This document shows positions 49,902 through 59,752 of a DNA stretch of 64,000 nt, one piece after another. The position numbers and the translations under genes are program-made. Under the pieces are notes generated by a model, which searched no databases, had not been told where the DNA came from, and saw only the letters and a list, made by a program, of their open reading frames with translations. How positions within the stretch are numbered: the stretch's first letter is position 1; the number at the start of each line of letters is the position of its first letter. Source of the DNA: Eshraghiella sp964414835. GTDB taxonomy: Bacteria; Bacillota; Clostridia; Lachnospirales; Lachnospiraceae. The stretch is taken from NCBI GenBank assembly GCA_964414835.1, contig CAYPWY010000001.1, forward strand, positions 91,841-155,840, given 5' to 3'.

Positions 49902-52190
49902 TCACTGCTTATCCAATCTGTTGAGCTTATCAACCGCTTCCTGAATCTCTGCCGGAGTAATTATTGCCTTTGAAAAAGGTATTACAGCATGAATCGGAAG
50001 ATTCTCAAGCATAGAATCATTCATCTCTTCTGAAATTGCTTCGGAGGATGCATCGCTTTGTGAGCTGAGCTCCCCTTCAAAATACGCCTTGTACAGATGC
50101 TTCACTGTTTCTCTTGCCCTTGCGTCCTTGACAATATCACCCATTGTTGTGTCAACGGTGTAATGAACCGGAAGCTTTTTATCCTGAATGTAGGTAATTT
50201 TCTCACTGAGAACTATGTCCTGTGATGATTTACCTATCATAATCTCAAATTCGCCGCCTTCTGCATACCAGTCCTTGATTTTAGGCTCATAATATGCAAA
50301 CGCCCGCCTGTCAAGAGTCATTGTGACTGTTTTGGTTTCACCCGGCTCAAGATATATTTTTTCAAAATTCTTAAGTTCTTTAACAGGTCTTATAGGTGTG
50401 CTCTCCAAATCTGCCACATAAAGCTGCACTATTTCTTTACCCGGAACAGTTCCCTTGTTTGTTACATCAACACTGACTGTAAGCACCTTGGAATCGTCCA
50501 TTGCGGTATCTGAAACCACAAGTCTGCTGTACTCAAATGTGGTGTATGACAAGCCGTACCCAAACGGGAACATAACCGGCATCTTTTTCTTGTCATAATA
50601 GCGGTATCCCACAAAAAGTCCTTCGCTGTATGTAACCTGGTCACCGCTGCCGAAGCCGCTGAGATATGACGGATTGTCTTCAAGCTTATAAGGAAAAGTC
50701 TCTGCAAGCTTTGCGCTTGGATTAACTTTGCCGAAAAGTATATCACACTGAGCTCCTCCTACGGCCTCACCGCCCAGATATGATTCCACAACACCCTTGA
50801 CTTCATCAAGCCAAGGAAGCTCAATAGGTGAACCGTTGTGGAGTACCACAACCACATTAGGCTGAACCTTGGCAATCTCACTTATAAGATGATTCTGACA
50901 CTGCGGCATTTTCATATGCTTCCTGTCAAAGCCCTCTGATTCAAATGCATCAGGAAGCCCTGCAAAAATAACTGCCGCTTTGGCATTACGTGCGGCTTCT
51001 ATAGCCTGCGCCTCCAAAGCTTCATCCACAACATCCTCTGCGTCATCAAAGCCCTGAGCATACGTTATGCCGGTGATTCCCTGAGCCTTAACCTCATCAA
51101 GGGCAGATGTAATCTTAATGCAATTTATATGTGAGCTTCCTCCGCCCTGAAAGCGCGGTTTCTCTGCATATTTACCTATGAACGCTATGTTGTCTCCTGC
51201 TTTAAGTGGAAGAATATTGTCCTGATTTTTGAGAAGTACAATTGTCTCTTCTGCTATTTTCCTGGCTTTCTCATGTTCTTCATTCCAATCGACCTTAATT
51301 GACGAATCATGATTTTCAACTGCCTTATATACAATACTGAGGATTCTCTCACAGGCTGTATCAACCGCCTTCTCATCCAGAGTGCCGTTTTCCACAGCTT
51401 CAACAATAAGTGCATCCCTGACGCCCTTGGAGCTTGGCATTTCAAGGTCAAGACCTGCCGAAAGACCTGCCACGCGGTCGCCGACTGCGCCCCAGTCGCT
51501 CATAACGAAGCCGTCAAATCCGCATTCCTCTCTTAAAAATTCTGTCATAAGCTCATGATTTTCTCCCACATATGAACCGTTTACTTTGTTATATGAGCTC
51601 ATAACAGTCCACGGCTTAGACTTTCTGACAGCTCCCTCAAATGTGGCAAGATAGATTTCATGAAGTGTTCTCTCATCAATCAGCGCGTCCACAGACATTC
51701 TTCTTGTTTCCTGATTGTTTGCCATAAAATGCTTTATACTTGTTCCAACATTACGGCTCTGTACACCGTTAATGTGCGCAGCAGCAATCTCGGATGCCAG
51801 ATATGGGTCCTCGGAATAGTATTCAAAATTACGTCCGCAAAGAGGTGAACGCTTGATATTAACAGCAGGACCAAGTATTACCGCAACATTTTCAGACTGG
51901 CACTCCTCACCGAGAGCCTGCCCCATCTGATGTATAAGCTCTCTGTTAAAAGAAGTGGCAGCTCCGCAGCCTGCCGGAAAACATACGGCACTGATACTGT
52001 CATTGACTCCAAGATGGTCCCCCTCCAAATCCTGCTTGCGCAGTCCGTGAGGTCCGTCTGACACCATAATATCGGGTATGCCAAGCCTTTCAACAGCCTT
52101 GGTATGCCAAAAATCCTCTCCCGAACAAAGTCCTGCTTTTTCACTGAGAGTTAATTGCTTTACTAATTCCTTAATTTTTGAAGCCTCCAT
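49902..52190 (-). CDS. GH3 family beta-glucosidase, intracellular
   Basis: The 762-residue protein has the family 3 two-domain core and an FnIII-like C-terminal domain. Visible motifs are D-G-P-H-G-L-R near 45-51, G-R-N-F-E-Y-Y-S-E-D-P near 119-129, S-I-K-H-F near 151-155 and the nucleophile Asp232 in V-M-S-D-W-G-A. The FnIII-like part lies near 565-640. There is no signal peptide, so it would cleave imported beta-glucosides or cello-oligosaccharides, such as products of the GH5 enzyme encoded 27 kb away. AGGAGG precedes the ATG. Confidence 0.93.
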   Translation of the reverse strand: MEASKIKELVKQLTLSEKAGLCSGEDFWHTKAVERLGIPDIMVSDGPHGLRKQDLEGDHLGVNDSISAVCFPAGCGAATSFNRELIHQMGQALGEECQSENVAVILGPAVNIKRSPLCGRNFEYYSEDPYLASEIAAAHINGVQSRNVGTSIKHFMANNQETRRMSVDALIDERTLHEIYLATFEGAVRKSKPWTVMSSYNKVNGSYVGENHELMTEFLREECGFDGFVMSDWGAVGDRVAGLSAGLDLEMPSSKGVRDALIVEAVENGTLDEKAVDTACERILSIVYKAVENHDSSIKVDWNEEHEKARKIAEETIVLLKNQDNILPLKAGDNIAFIGKYAEKPRFQGGGSSHINCIKITSALDEVKAQGITGITYAQGFDDAEDVVDEALEAQAIEAARNAKAAVIFAGLPDAFESEGFDRKHMKMPQCQNHLISEIAKVQPNVVVVLHNGSPIELPWLDEVKGVVESYLGGEAVGGAQCDILFGKVNPSAKLAETFPYKLEDNPSYLSGFGSGDQVTYSEGLFVGYRYYDKKKMPVMFPFGYGLSYTTFEYSRLVVSDTAMDDSKVLTVSVDVTNKGTVPGKEIVQLYVADLESTPIRPVKELKNFEKIYLEPGETKTVTMTLDRRAFAYYEPKIKDWYAEGGEFEIMIGKSSQDIVLSEKITYIQDKKLPVHYTVDTTMGDIVKDARARETVKHLYKAYFEGELSSQSDASSEAISEEMNDSMLENLPIHAVIPFSKAIITPAEIQEAVDKLNRLDKQ

Positions 52191-52247
52191 AAATTCCTCC
52201 TGAATGATTTATCATGCTAATGTCAGTCTTACTATTATATTGAAAAT

Positions 52248-52586
52248 CAGTGAACCTGTAAGCCGGGTTATGTCTTGAATGGTCATCTATCTAGTCCTGC
52301 CGTTACCGACAGGCTCAAGCAACCTACCTGAAGCTGGCGGGCCACGTCATCGCTTCTGTTTGGTCTTGCTTCGGATGGGGTTTACATATGCCCTCTGTGT
52401 TACCACAGAGGCGGTAGTCTCTTACACTGCCCTTCCAACCTTACCAGCCATGGCTGGCGGTACATTTCTGTTGCACTTGCCTTGGAGTCGCCTCCACCGG
52501 ACGTTATCCGGCATCCTGCCCTGTGAAGCCCGGACTTTCCTCACCTGCAAAGAAAAGCTTTGCAGCCGCGACCATCCGGTTCACTG
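52248..52586 (-). ncRNA. rnpB: RNase P RNA, bacterial type A
   Basis: The 339-nt minus-strand RNA starts and ends with the P1 stem CAGTGAACC/GGTTCACTG. It contains the conserved GAGGAAAGTCCGGGC near the 5' end, GCAACAGAAA in the middle and AACCCGGCTTA near the 3' end, the hallmarks of the catalytic core of RNase P. A TTTTC tail follows. It lies between the uridine-kinase-like gene and the GH3 gene, with short spacers on each side. Confidence 0.96.
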
Positions 52587-52623
52587 AATATTTTACCGAT
52601 TATTACAATAAACACTGCACCTC

Positions 52624-54243
52624 TTATACGTTAAAACAGCTTCCGCCGATAAATTCCCTGGTAATTGAGTTAATAGGAATAATATCCGTGCTGACGCCAA
52701 GAAAATAGTCAAGAAATTTGATTAATCTGTTAGCCTCTGAATATTCCCCGTCTTCGGGCTTAATTCCAAACAGAAGCGGTTCCGCATATTGTTTCAGTAC
52801 GGCAAGCTCATATATCAGCGCAGAATTAAACATAACGTCTGCTTCCTCCTGAAACGGAAAGATGTTTTCTTCCTCACCTCGGCGCACTGAATTCCACATA
52901 GCAATGGTTTTCTTTGCCGATGTGCCTCTCGTTCTGGCATCCCTGACTATACGCCTTATAAGCCTGCCGTCAGTTGTTGGGATTCGATTATGTTCGTCTA
53001 TATTAAGCTGTGTCAGCGCACTGAGATATATCTTAAACTTGCTTTCTTTAGGCAGTGTGTATGACAGCTTATCATTAAGTCCATGTATTCCTTCAATTAC
53101 AAGCACATCACTTGGTCCCAGAATTTTGTAGTCGCCGTTATATTCTCTTTTGCCTATTTTAAAATTAAAGGTGGGTATCTGCACTCGCTCGCCCTTTAAA
53201 AGCGCCGTCATATCCTTGTTAAACTGCTCCACATCCAAAGCTTCAAGACACTCAAAATTATAGTTGCCGTCTGCATCAAGAGGAGTAAGCTCTCTGTCAA
53301 CGAAATAATTGTCAAGTGATATCTGATGTGGTTTAAGCCCATGTGCGCGAAGCTGTATTGCAAGCCTGTAAGAAGTGGTTGTCTTACCTGATGATGACGG
53401 TCCCGCAATCATAATAAATTTTTTAGAGCTGTCCGCAGCGATTGTTCCTGCAATATCTGCAAGCTTTTTTTCCTGCAATGCCTCCTGAACCAGTATCAGC
53501 TCTTTAATGCCGCCCTGCGCTATAGTTTCATTCAAATCCCCGACTGTCTCAACACCTAACATTCTGCACCATTCAGATGACTCATTCAACACATTGAAAA
53601 GCTTATTCTGTGGAGCAAATTCCGGTACATCTTCGGTAGCATCGGTAGTCGGAAACTGTATTACAAATCCCTCGTCATACAAATACAGGTCAAAATATTT
53701 TATATAACCTGTTGACGGAACCATATATCCGTAATAGTAATCTTCAAAGCCGTCAAGTGAATACACATTGACACTGGAGCTTTTTCTGTATGTAAAAAGC
53801 TTCTGCTTATCATACATACCATGCTTTTTAAAATTCTCAATTGCCTCATCCTTTGATATGCTTTTTTTGACAATAGGCATATCCGCCTCAATTACAGCCT
53901 TCATACGGCTCTTGACAGCATTAAGGAACTCTTCGTTTACTTTTACGCTTCCTTTGATTGTGCAATAATATCCTTTGCTCAGTGAAAATTCAACCTTCAC
54001 ACGTTCAATCTCGGTTCGTGGAATTATGTCATATATGGATTTAAGCATTATAAGGGTTGCGCTTCTCTTATAAGTCAGCGAACCATCATTATGAGCGGTT
54101 GTCACAAATTCAACCTGCGCATCACTGCTTACCGTTTTACTCAATTCAATAAGCTTGCCGTCAATTCTGGCAAGCACAATCTGTCCGCTGTACTCCTTTT
54201 GTTTTGAGCGCGCTAAAGCTTCAAGAAGAATTGTATCTCCCAT
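52624..54243 (-). CDS. uridine kinase-like protein with ThrRS-like N-terminal region
   Basis: The 539-residue protein ends in a P-loop kinase domain: Walker A in I-A-G-P-S-S-S-G-K-T-T near 284-294, then S-L-D-N-Y-F-V-D and V-I-E-G-I-H-G-L, as in uridine kinases and phosphoribulokinases. The first 250 or so residues resemble the TGS/editing-like N-terminus seen fused to such kinases in Clostridia, with the alanyl/threonyl-tRNA editing type motif reduced to L-T-Y-K-R-S-A-T. The nucleoside substrate and the function of the N-terminus are unknown. GGGGG precedes the ATG. Confidence 0.82.
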   Translation of the reverse strand: MGDTILLEALARSKQKEYSGQIVLARIDGKLIELSKTVSSDAQVEFVTTAHNDGSLTYKRSATLIMLKSIYDIIPRTEIERVKVEFSLSKGYYCTIKGSVKVNEEFLNAVKSRMKAVIEADMPIVKKSISKDEAIENFKKHGMYDKQKLFTYRKSSSVNVYSLDGFEDYYYGYMVPSTGYIKYFDLYLYDEGFVIQFPTTDATEDVPEFAPQNKLFNVLNESSEWCRMLGVETVGDLNETIAQGGIKELILVQEALQEKKLADIAGTIAADSSKKFIMIAGPSSSGKTTTSYRLAIQLRAHGLKPHQISLDNYFVDRELTPLDADGNYNFECLEALDVEQFNKDMTALLKGERVQIPTFNFKIGKREYNGDYKILGPSDVLVIEGIHGLNDKLSYTLPKESKFKIYLSALTQLNIDEHNRIPTTDGRLIRRIVRDARTRGTSAKKTIAMWNSVRRGEEENIFPFQEEADVMFNSALIYELAVLKQYAEPLLFGIKPEDGEYSEANRLIKFLDYFLGVSTDIIPINSITREFIGGSCFNV

Positions 54244-54255
54244 GTTAAGCCCCCT

Positions 54256-55029
54256 TTAGATATATTTTTGAGGATTGTTGACAGGCATCCTTACCACATC
54301 AATATCCTGCGCATTTTCCGTAAGAAATTTTGAAATTTCATCAATAAAAATATGTTCTATTCCGTAATGCCCTGCATCTATCACATTGATGCCTGATGCT
54401 GCGGCATCTATTCCGTAATGATATGACACATCTCCGGTTATAATAGCCTTTGCCCCCTGTTTCCTTGCCAGTTCAATATAATCCTTGCCTGAACCGGGAC
54501 AGATTGATATTTTTTTAACAATCTCCTGCTCATTGCCGAAAAGCACAACCCTTTCAAGCCCAAAGCGTTCTTTCACAAGCCGGCATAATTCTCCGACACT
54601 AAGCGCCTTCGGCAATTCTCCCGTACGGCCTATTCCCTCACCGTCACAAACAGTCTCCATAACAACACAATCCGTCATTCCCATACGTGCTGCGGCAGCT
54701 TCCGCCATGCCTCCCACACTGTCGTAATTGGTATGCATACAATAAGCATTGATTCCGTTTTCTATAAGATGCATAATGCGTCTTCCCACCAAATCGTCAT
54801 CATTAATCTGCTTTATATTACGGAAAATCATAGGATGATGTGATACTATCATATCCGCTTTCATTTCAACGGCGGCAGATACGGCTTCATCGTCAATATC
54901 TACCGTCACAAGTATTTTATTAATTTCATTGTCCTTATGCCCCACATGCATACCTACATTATCCCAATCACAGGCAAATCTGATGGGACTTAGGGTTTCA
55001 AGCAATCCGGCAATATCTTCAGCCTTCAT
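54256..55029 (-). CDS. Nif3/YqfO family dinuclear-metal protein
   Basis: The 257-residue protein has the Nif3 metal-binding pattern: W-D-N-V-G near 21-25, S-H-H-P near 62-65, H-T-N-Y-D near 99-103 and a C-terminal G-H-Y-G-I-E-H. It is the short form without the PII-like insertion of Bacillus YqfO. The family is reported as a GTP cyclohydrolase I type 2 homologue; its true function is unclear. The trmK-nif3 pairing is standard in Firmicutes, and the two genes overlap by 11 bp. Confidence 0.9.
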   Translation of the reverse strand: MKAEDIAGLLETLSPIRFACDWDNVGMHVGHKDNEINKILVTVDIDDEAVSAAVEMKADMIVSHHPMIFRNIKQINDDDLVGRRIMHLIENGINAYCMHTNYDSVGGMAEAAAARMGMTDCVVMETVCDGEGIGRTGELPKALSVGELCRLVKERFGLERVVLFGNEQEIVKKISICPGSGKDYIELARKQGAKAIITGDVSYHYGIDAAASGINVIDAGHYGIEHIFIDEISKFLTENAQDIDVVRMPVNNPQKYI

Positions 55030-55717
55030 ACATATCAAGACCTTTCTCAATAATTGCTATATCCTTCTTAATATCATCAATACGGGATATTCCTGTAACA
55101 GCCTGTCCCATAAGTCTTTCAAGAATGATTTTTTTCTTGCGAAGCTGGTTTTCAAGATACTCCCTGAGTACAGGGTCTTTTCTATCTAAAAGCAGTCTGC
55201 CGAATCCGGCATCGCAGTCAGTCAGACTATGCTGTTTTTCAGCGCACGGAACCGCCTTAATTATAAAATAGAACTTACCGTCATCTTTGACAATACGCTC
55301 ATCAACGGTTTTCATTCCTTTATCGGTCAGAAATCTTCTTACCTGTTCCACATCTGAATGAGGTGACAGTATAAGCTCTTTTAATGTACCCACAATATCC
55401 ATATTGTCAGAAAGAATACGGATAGTAAGAAGACCTCCCATCCCCGCAATTATTGCAGTCTGCACCTCGGCAGGCTCAAGTCCGTTAAGTCCGTCGGAAA
55501 GCCTTGTCTCCACAATATGTGACACCCGGTATTTTGCTATGTTTTCACGCGCCCGTTCCAAAGGACCTTCATTAACATCCATGGCAATTACCTTAGGTGA
55601 AATTCCGTTAACTGCAAGGTATATGGGTATGTATCCGTGGTCCGTTCCTATATCAGCCACGCTGTTTTTGCAGGTTACAAGACCTGCAACCTCCATTAAC
55701 CTTTTTGATAAATTCAT
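55019..55717 (-). CDS. trmK: tRNA m1A22 methyltransferase TrmK
   Basis: The 232-residue Rossmann enzyme begins with S-K-R-L-M-E-V-A-G-L-V near 4-14, then the AdoMet motif V-A-D-I-G-T-D-H-G-Y-I-P near 20-31, and I-I-A-G-M-G-G near 88-94, followed by a helical C-terminal part. It methylates adenosine 22 of tRNA. Its ATG shares one base with the rpoD stop. Confidence 0.93.
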   Translation of the reverse strand: MNLSKRLMEVAGLVTCKNSVADIGTDHGYIPIYLAVNGISPKVIAMDVNEGPLERARENIAKYRVSHIVETRLSDGLNGLEPAEVQTAIIAGMGGLLTIRILSDNMDIVGTLKELILSPHSDVEQVRRFLTDKGMKTVDERIVKDDGKFYFIIKAVPCAEKQHSLTDCDAGFGRLLLDRKDPVLREYLENQLRKKKIILERLMGQAVTGISRIDDIKKDIAIIEKGLDMYEG

Positions 55718-56832
55718 TACTCCAAATAATCCTTCAGCTTGCGGCTTCTGCTTGGATGTCTTAATTTTCGCAAAGCCTTTGCCTCTATCTGTCTGATACG
55801 CTCTCTTGTCACATTAAATTCCCTGCCTACTTCCTCAAGCGTTCTGGCTCTTCCGTCATCCAGCCCGAAACGAAGCTTGAGAACCTTCTGCTCCCTCTCC
55901 GTAAGCGTGGAAAGCACTTCCTCCAGCTGCTCCTTGAGAAGTGTAAAGGCTGCCGCCTCCGCAGGAACAGGAACATTGTCATCCTGAATAAAATCTCCGA
56001 GATGGCTGTCCTCTTCTTCTCCTATCGGTGTTTCAAGAGATACCGGTTCCTGTGAAATTTTCAGAATTTCCCGTACGCGCTCCTCAGACATATCCATTTC
56101 TTCGGCTATCTCCCGCGGTGTCGGTTCACGTCCAAGCTCCTGAAGCAGCTGACGTGAAACTCTTATAAGCTTGTTAATAGTCTCAACCATATGGACAGGT
56201 ATTCTTATGGTCCTTGCCTGATCGGCAATAGCTCTGGTTATAGCCTGTCTTATCCACCATGTTGCATAGGTGGAGAACTTATATCCCTTTCTGTAGTCAA
56301 ACTTTTCAACAGCCTTAATAAGGCCTAAGTTGCCTTCCTGAATCAAATCAAGAAAAAGCATACCACGACCCACATATCTCTTGGCAATACTGACAACAAG
56401 CCGCAGATTTGCCTCAGCCAGTTTCTGTTTTGCAACTACATCGCCAAGCTCCATTCTCTTGGCAAGTTCAATTTCCTCCTCAGCGGACAAAAGAGGAACT
56501 TTTCCGATCTCCTTAAGATACATTCTTACAGGGTCCTCTATGCTTACACCATCCGGAACTGACAAATCGATATTCTCCATATCGATTTCGTCCTCTTCGT
56601 CAATAATTATATCCTCATCCTCGGTGTCCTCTTCATCTGTTGTTCTCAAGGCATCGATGTTATTGGCCTCCAGAAATTCGAGAATCCTGTCCATCTTGTC
56701 GGCATCAAGCTCCATATCGCCAAAAAAATCTGTTATCTCCTGATATTCCAGAACGTTTTTCTTTTTCTTGGCAAGTGCCAGAAGTTCCTTCAGCTTTTCA
56801 CTGAATTTTTCCATGTTTTCTTCCATCAACAT
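55717..56832 (-). CDS. rpoD: primary sigma factor RpoD (SigA)
   Basis: The 371-residue protein has region 1.1, an acidic linker, region 1.2 (D-P-V-R-M-Y-L-K-E-I-G), region 2 (F-L-D-L-I-Q-E-G-N-L-G-L-I-K-A-V, F-S-T-Y-A-T-W-W-I-R-Q-A-I) and region 4.2 (V-T-R-E-R-I-R-Q-I-E-A-K-A-L-R-K-L). It directs housekeeping transcription. Several ATGs lie close together; 56832 has AAGG six bases upstream and is preferred, with 56838 and 56826 possible. It follows dnaG by 34 bp. Confidence 0.97.
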   Translation of the reverse strand: MLMEENMEKFSEKLKELLALAKKKKNVLEYQEITDFFGDMELDADKMDRILEFLEANNIDALRTTDEEDTEDEDIIIDEEDEIDMENIDLSVPDGVSIEDPVRMYLKEIGKVPLLSAEEEIELAKRMELGDVVAKQKLAEANLRLVVSIAKRYVGRGMLFLDLIQEGNLGLIKAVEKFDYRKGYKFSTYATWWIRQAITRAIADQARTIRIPVHMVETINKLIRVSRQLLQELGREPTPREIAEEMDMSEERVREILKISQEPVSLETPIGEEEDSHLGDFIQDDNVPVPAEAAAFTLLKEQLEEVLSTLTEREQKVLKLRFGLDDGRARTLEEVGREFNVTRERIRQIEAKALRKLRHPSRSRKLKDYLE

Positions 56833-56866
56833 GTCCATCCTTCCATAGTTAATTTTATTTTGTCCT

Positions 56867-58621
56867 CTAACTAAGTGAAATATGCAAATCTTTAAGTTCC
56901 GCCTGTTGGGCAATGACCTTCTGAAGCTCGGCAAGGTCATTGGCTGACCTGCTCCTTGCCTCAAGACTGTTGCGTTTTATATTAATCACCGCATCATTAA
57001 GCGCTTTTTCCCTGTCACTTTGTATTGCAGTATCATCCAGAATATTTGTGTTAAGGATTTTGGCTGCCTCGCTTTGATTTTCATCCCCGTCAAAATGATT
57101 GAGAACGGCAGCGGGATTAAAGTTTCCCTGCTCAATTTGGGAAAACATCAGTTCTGCCATCTGCTTGTACATAGGCTCCGTAAAATCTTCAGGTGTTATG
57201 TACTGCTTAATAATTCCGTATAACTTCGGTTCATCACATATCCATGTCAGAATCATGCGCTGTGACTGATGTATACCGTCATCTTTAACTTTTTTATTGT
57301 TCCCTGTATCATTTCCCGCAGCTTTCCTTACAGCACCTGATACGGCATATTTTGCAACCAGCCGCTTAAGGCTGTCGGGACTGACAAAGTATTTGGCTGC
57401 CACCGCTTCCAGATAGTTGGTGCGCTCTATTTCCTCCTGAAACTCCACCAGCCGCTTTGCCGCTTCATTCAAAAATGCTGTTTTACCATCCGGGTCATTA
57501 AGGTCAAAACCGCTTTCCATCATACGCACCTCAAACAGAAAACTGTTCTCGGCATTGTCAATTCTGTCCTGAAAAGCCTCTCTTCCCTTGGCTTTGATAA
57601 ACTCGTCCGCATCCTTGTGGGGCTGCATATTGATAACCTTGGTTCTCAGTCCTGCCTCCCTGAATATGCCTATGGCCCGAAGGGCAGCTTTGACACCCGG
57701 TCCATCACTGTCATAGCATATAAGCACATCCTTGACATAACGCTTGATAAGCATAGCCTGTCCTGTAGTCAATGCGGTTCCCAGCGATGCAACTGCCTGA
57801 TTGAATCCTGCCTGATGCATGGATATGACATCCATATATCCCTCACATATGATTATATTGTTTTTGCGGGAGCTTTTGGCAACATTAAGTCCATATAAAT
57901 TGCGTCCCTTGTCAAAAACACCTGTCTCCGGAGAATTAAGATACTTGGGTTGTCCATCACCCATCACTCTTCCTCCGAAACCTATGACCTTATTGTTAAT
58001 ATTCAAAATAGGAAACATCACCCTGTTGCGGAATCTGTCATGGACACCTCTTTCATCGTATATAAACAGACCTGTTTCCTTAAGTATATTGTCACTATAT
58101 CCTTTATTTCTCAGATACCTGTAAAGCGCATCAATTCTCATTGATGATACGCCAAGCCCGAACGAGGTAATGGTTTTGTTATCCAGTTCTCTTCCGGCAA
58201 AATATTTTCTGGCAGCCTCGCCTTCTCCGGTTCCAAGCATATGATGAAAATACCTTGCTGCCTCAGCATTAATCTCATAAACATTATTTTTCAGGTCGGA
58301 TGCACGTCTTTCCTCGCTGCTCATTTCAATCTGTGGGAAATCGATTCCTGCCCTGTCCGCCAAGGTCTTTGCCGCTTCCTGAAATGTCATGCTTTCGTAT
58401 TTCATCAGGAAAGAATACACATTGCCTCCCTCGCCACAGCCAAAGCAGTAAAACATCTGTTTATGTCCTGACACGGAGAATGAAGGGGACTTCTCATTAT
58501 GAAAAGGGCATAGTCCAAAATATGAACTGCCTTTTTTTTGTAGCTTAACATATGAAGAAATAACGTCCACAATATCATTCCGCGAACGAATCTCCTCTAT
58601 CAAATCATCCGACAGATACAA
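56867..58621 (-). CDS. dnaG: DNA primase DnaG
   Basis: The 584-residue protein has the CHC2 zinc finger (Cys38, His41, Cys59, Cys62), the RNA-polymerase basic motif near residue 140-150, and the TOPRIM segment I-I-C-E-G-Y-M-D-V near 258-266 with C-Y-D-S-D-G-P-G. The C-terminal helicase-binding domain follows. It makes primers for replication. It uses a TTG start with GAGG eight bases upstream. Gene order dgt-dnaG-rpoD is usual in Clostridia. Confidence 0.97.
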   Translation of the reverse strand: MYLSDDLIEEIRSRNDIVDVISSYVKLQKKGSSYFGLCPFHNEKSPSFSVSGHKQMFYCFGCGEGGNVYSFLMKYESMTFQEAAKTLADRAGIDFPQIEMSSEERRASDLKNNVYEINAEAARYFHHMLGTGEGEAARKYFAGRELDNKTITSFGLGVSSMRIDALYRYLRNKGYSDNILKETGLFIYDERGVHDRFRNRVMFPILNINNKVIGFGGRVMGDGQPKYLNSPETGVFDKGRNLYGLNVAKSSRKNNIIICEGYMDVISMHQAGFNQAVASLGTALTTGQAMLIKRYVKDVLICYDSDGPGVKAALRAIGIFREAGLRTKVINMQPHKDADEFIKAKGREAFQDRIDNAENSFLFEVRMMESGFDLNDPDGKTAFLNEAAKRLVEFQEEIERTNYLEAVAAKYFVSPDSLKRLVAKYAVSGAVRKAAGNDTGNNKKVKDDGIHQSQRMILTWICDEPKLYGIIKQYITPEDFTEPMYKQMAELMFSQIEQGNFNPAAVLNHFDGDENQSEAAKILNTNILDDTAIQSDREKALNDAVINIKRNSLEARSRSANDLAELQKVIAQQAELKDLHISLS

Positions 58622-58660
58622 AATAACTACCTCTATCTATAATCTATACAACAATACTTA

Positions 58661-59668
58661 TTATTTTTTCCACGAAACCGGTATAAATATTCTTTTAAAA
58701 ATACCTATTGCAAACTGGTCGCTCATACCGGCTATGTAATCGCAAACGATTCTTTCCTTAGATTCATTACGGATGCTTTCTACCCGACGGAATTCTTCGG
58801 GAATATCATCGAAATGGTCACAGAAATAGTAATACATTTCCTTCAGCATCTTGTGTGCCTTGACCTCCTCGCTTTTGGCAACAGGATTGGTATACACACT
58901 GTCAAACATATACTGACGCAGCTTCGTCATTGCATCATGTACATTATCCGACATTAGAATATCCGGCTTATCCATGCTTTCCCTTATTACATCATGTATA
59001 AGCGTATCAAGCCTTTCCTTGGTTGTGTGCCCCAATATGCCGGTAAGCTCGCCGGGCAGGTCTTCCTCGCAGAGAATCCCTCCTCTTATTGCATCATCTA
59101 TATCATGATTAATATAAGCTATCTTATCAGAGATACGGATTACTTTGCCCTCCATAGTAGAAGGATTTCCCGTAGTCCTGTGATTGACAATACCATCCCT
59201 GACCTCCCTGGTCAGATTAAGTCCTTTCCCCGATTTTTCAAGAAATTCCACCACTCTTATGCTCTGTTCATAATGTCTGAAGCCAAAAGGTGATACCTCA
59301 TCAAGCACACGCTCGCCTGCATGTCCGAAAGGTGTATGACCCAAATCATGACCCAGCGCTATTGCCTCGGTCAAATCCTCATTCAGTCTAAGCGCCCGCG
59401 CTATGGTTCTTCCAATCTGTGCAACCTCAAGAGTGTGAGTGAGCCTGGTCCTGTAATGGTCGCCCTCAGGTGATAAAAAGACTTGTGTTTTATGTTTTAG
59501 TCTTCTGAATGATTTACAATGCAGAATCCTGTCCCTGTCACGCTGATATATTGTTCTGATGTCGCACTCTTCCTCCGGTACATCACGCCCGGCAGACATA
59601 TCACTGTAAGCTGCGTAAGGACTTAGATGTTCATGTTCCAGCTGTTCCTGCATCTGCCTTATATTCAT
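58661..59668 (-). CDS. dgt: deoxyguanosinetriphosphate triphosphohydrolase-like protein
   Basis: The 335-residue HD-domain enzyme has the metal motif R-L-T-H-T-L-E-V near 72-79, G-H-D-L-G-H-T-P-F-G-H-A-G near 103-115 and the later I-A-Y-I-N-H-D-I-D-D near 184-193. It hydrolyses dNTPs to nucleosides and triphosphate. ATG 59668 has AGAGG six bases upstream. It precedes dnaG by 39 bp. Confidence 0.92.
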   Translation of the reverse strand: MNIRQMQEQLEHEHLSPYAAYSDMSAGRDVPEEECDIRTIYQRDRDRILHCKSFRRLKHKTQVFLSPEGDHYRTRLTHTLEVAQIGRTIARALRLNEDLTEAIALGHDLGHTPFGHAGERVLDEVSPFGFRHYEQSIRVVEFLEKSGKGLNLTREVRDGIVNHRTTGNPSTMEGKVIRISDKIAYINHDIDDAIRGGILCEEDLPGELTGILGHTTKERLDTLIHDVIRESMDKPDILMSDNVHDAMTKLRQYMFDSVYTNPVAKSEEVKAHKMLKEMYYYFCDHFDDIPEEFRRVESIRNESKERIVCDYIAGMSDQFAIGIFKRIFIPVSWKK

Positions 59669-59752
59669 ATCCAACCTCTGAAAAAGCTTTCAATTTGCAA
59701 TATAAAATGTCCCTACCTTAATATTCTGCGTGTTTTTGAAAAATCCTTTTTT

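Noticed and set aside
52279..52587. Plus-strand open frames across 52.28-52.71 kb
   Set aside because: They run antisense through RNase P RNA and the end of the neighbouring gene; the base pattern is explained by the RNA.
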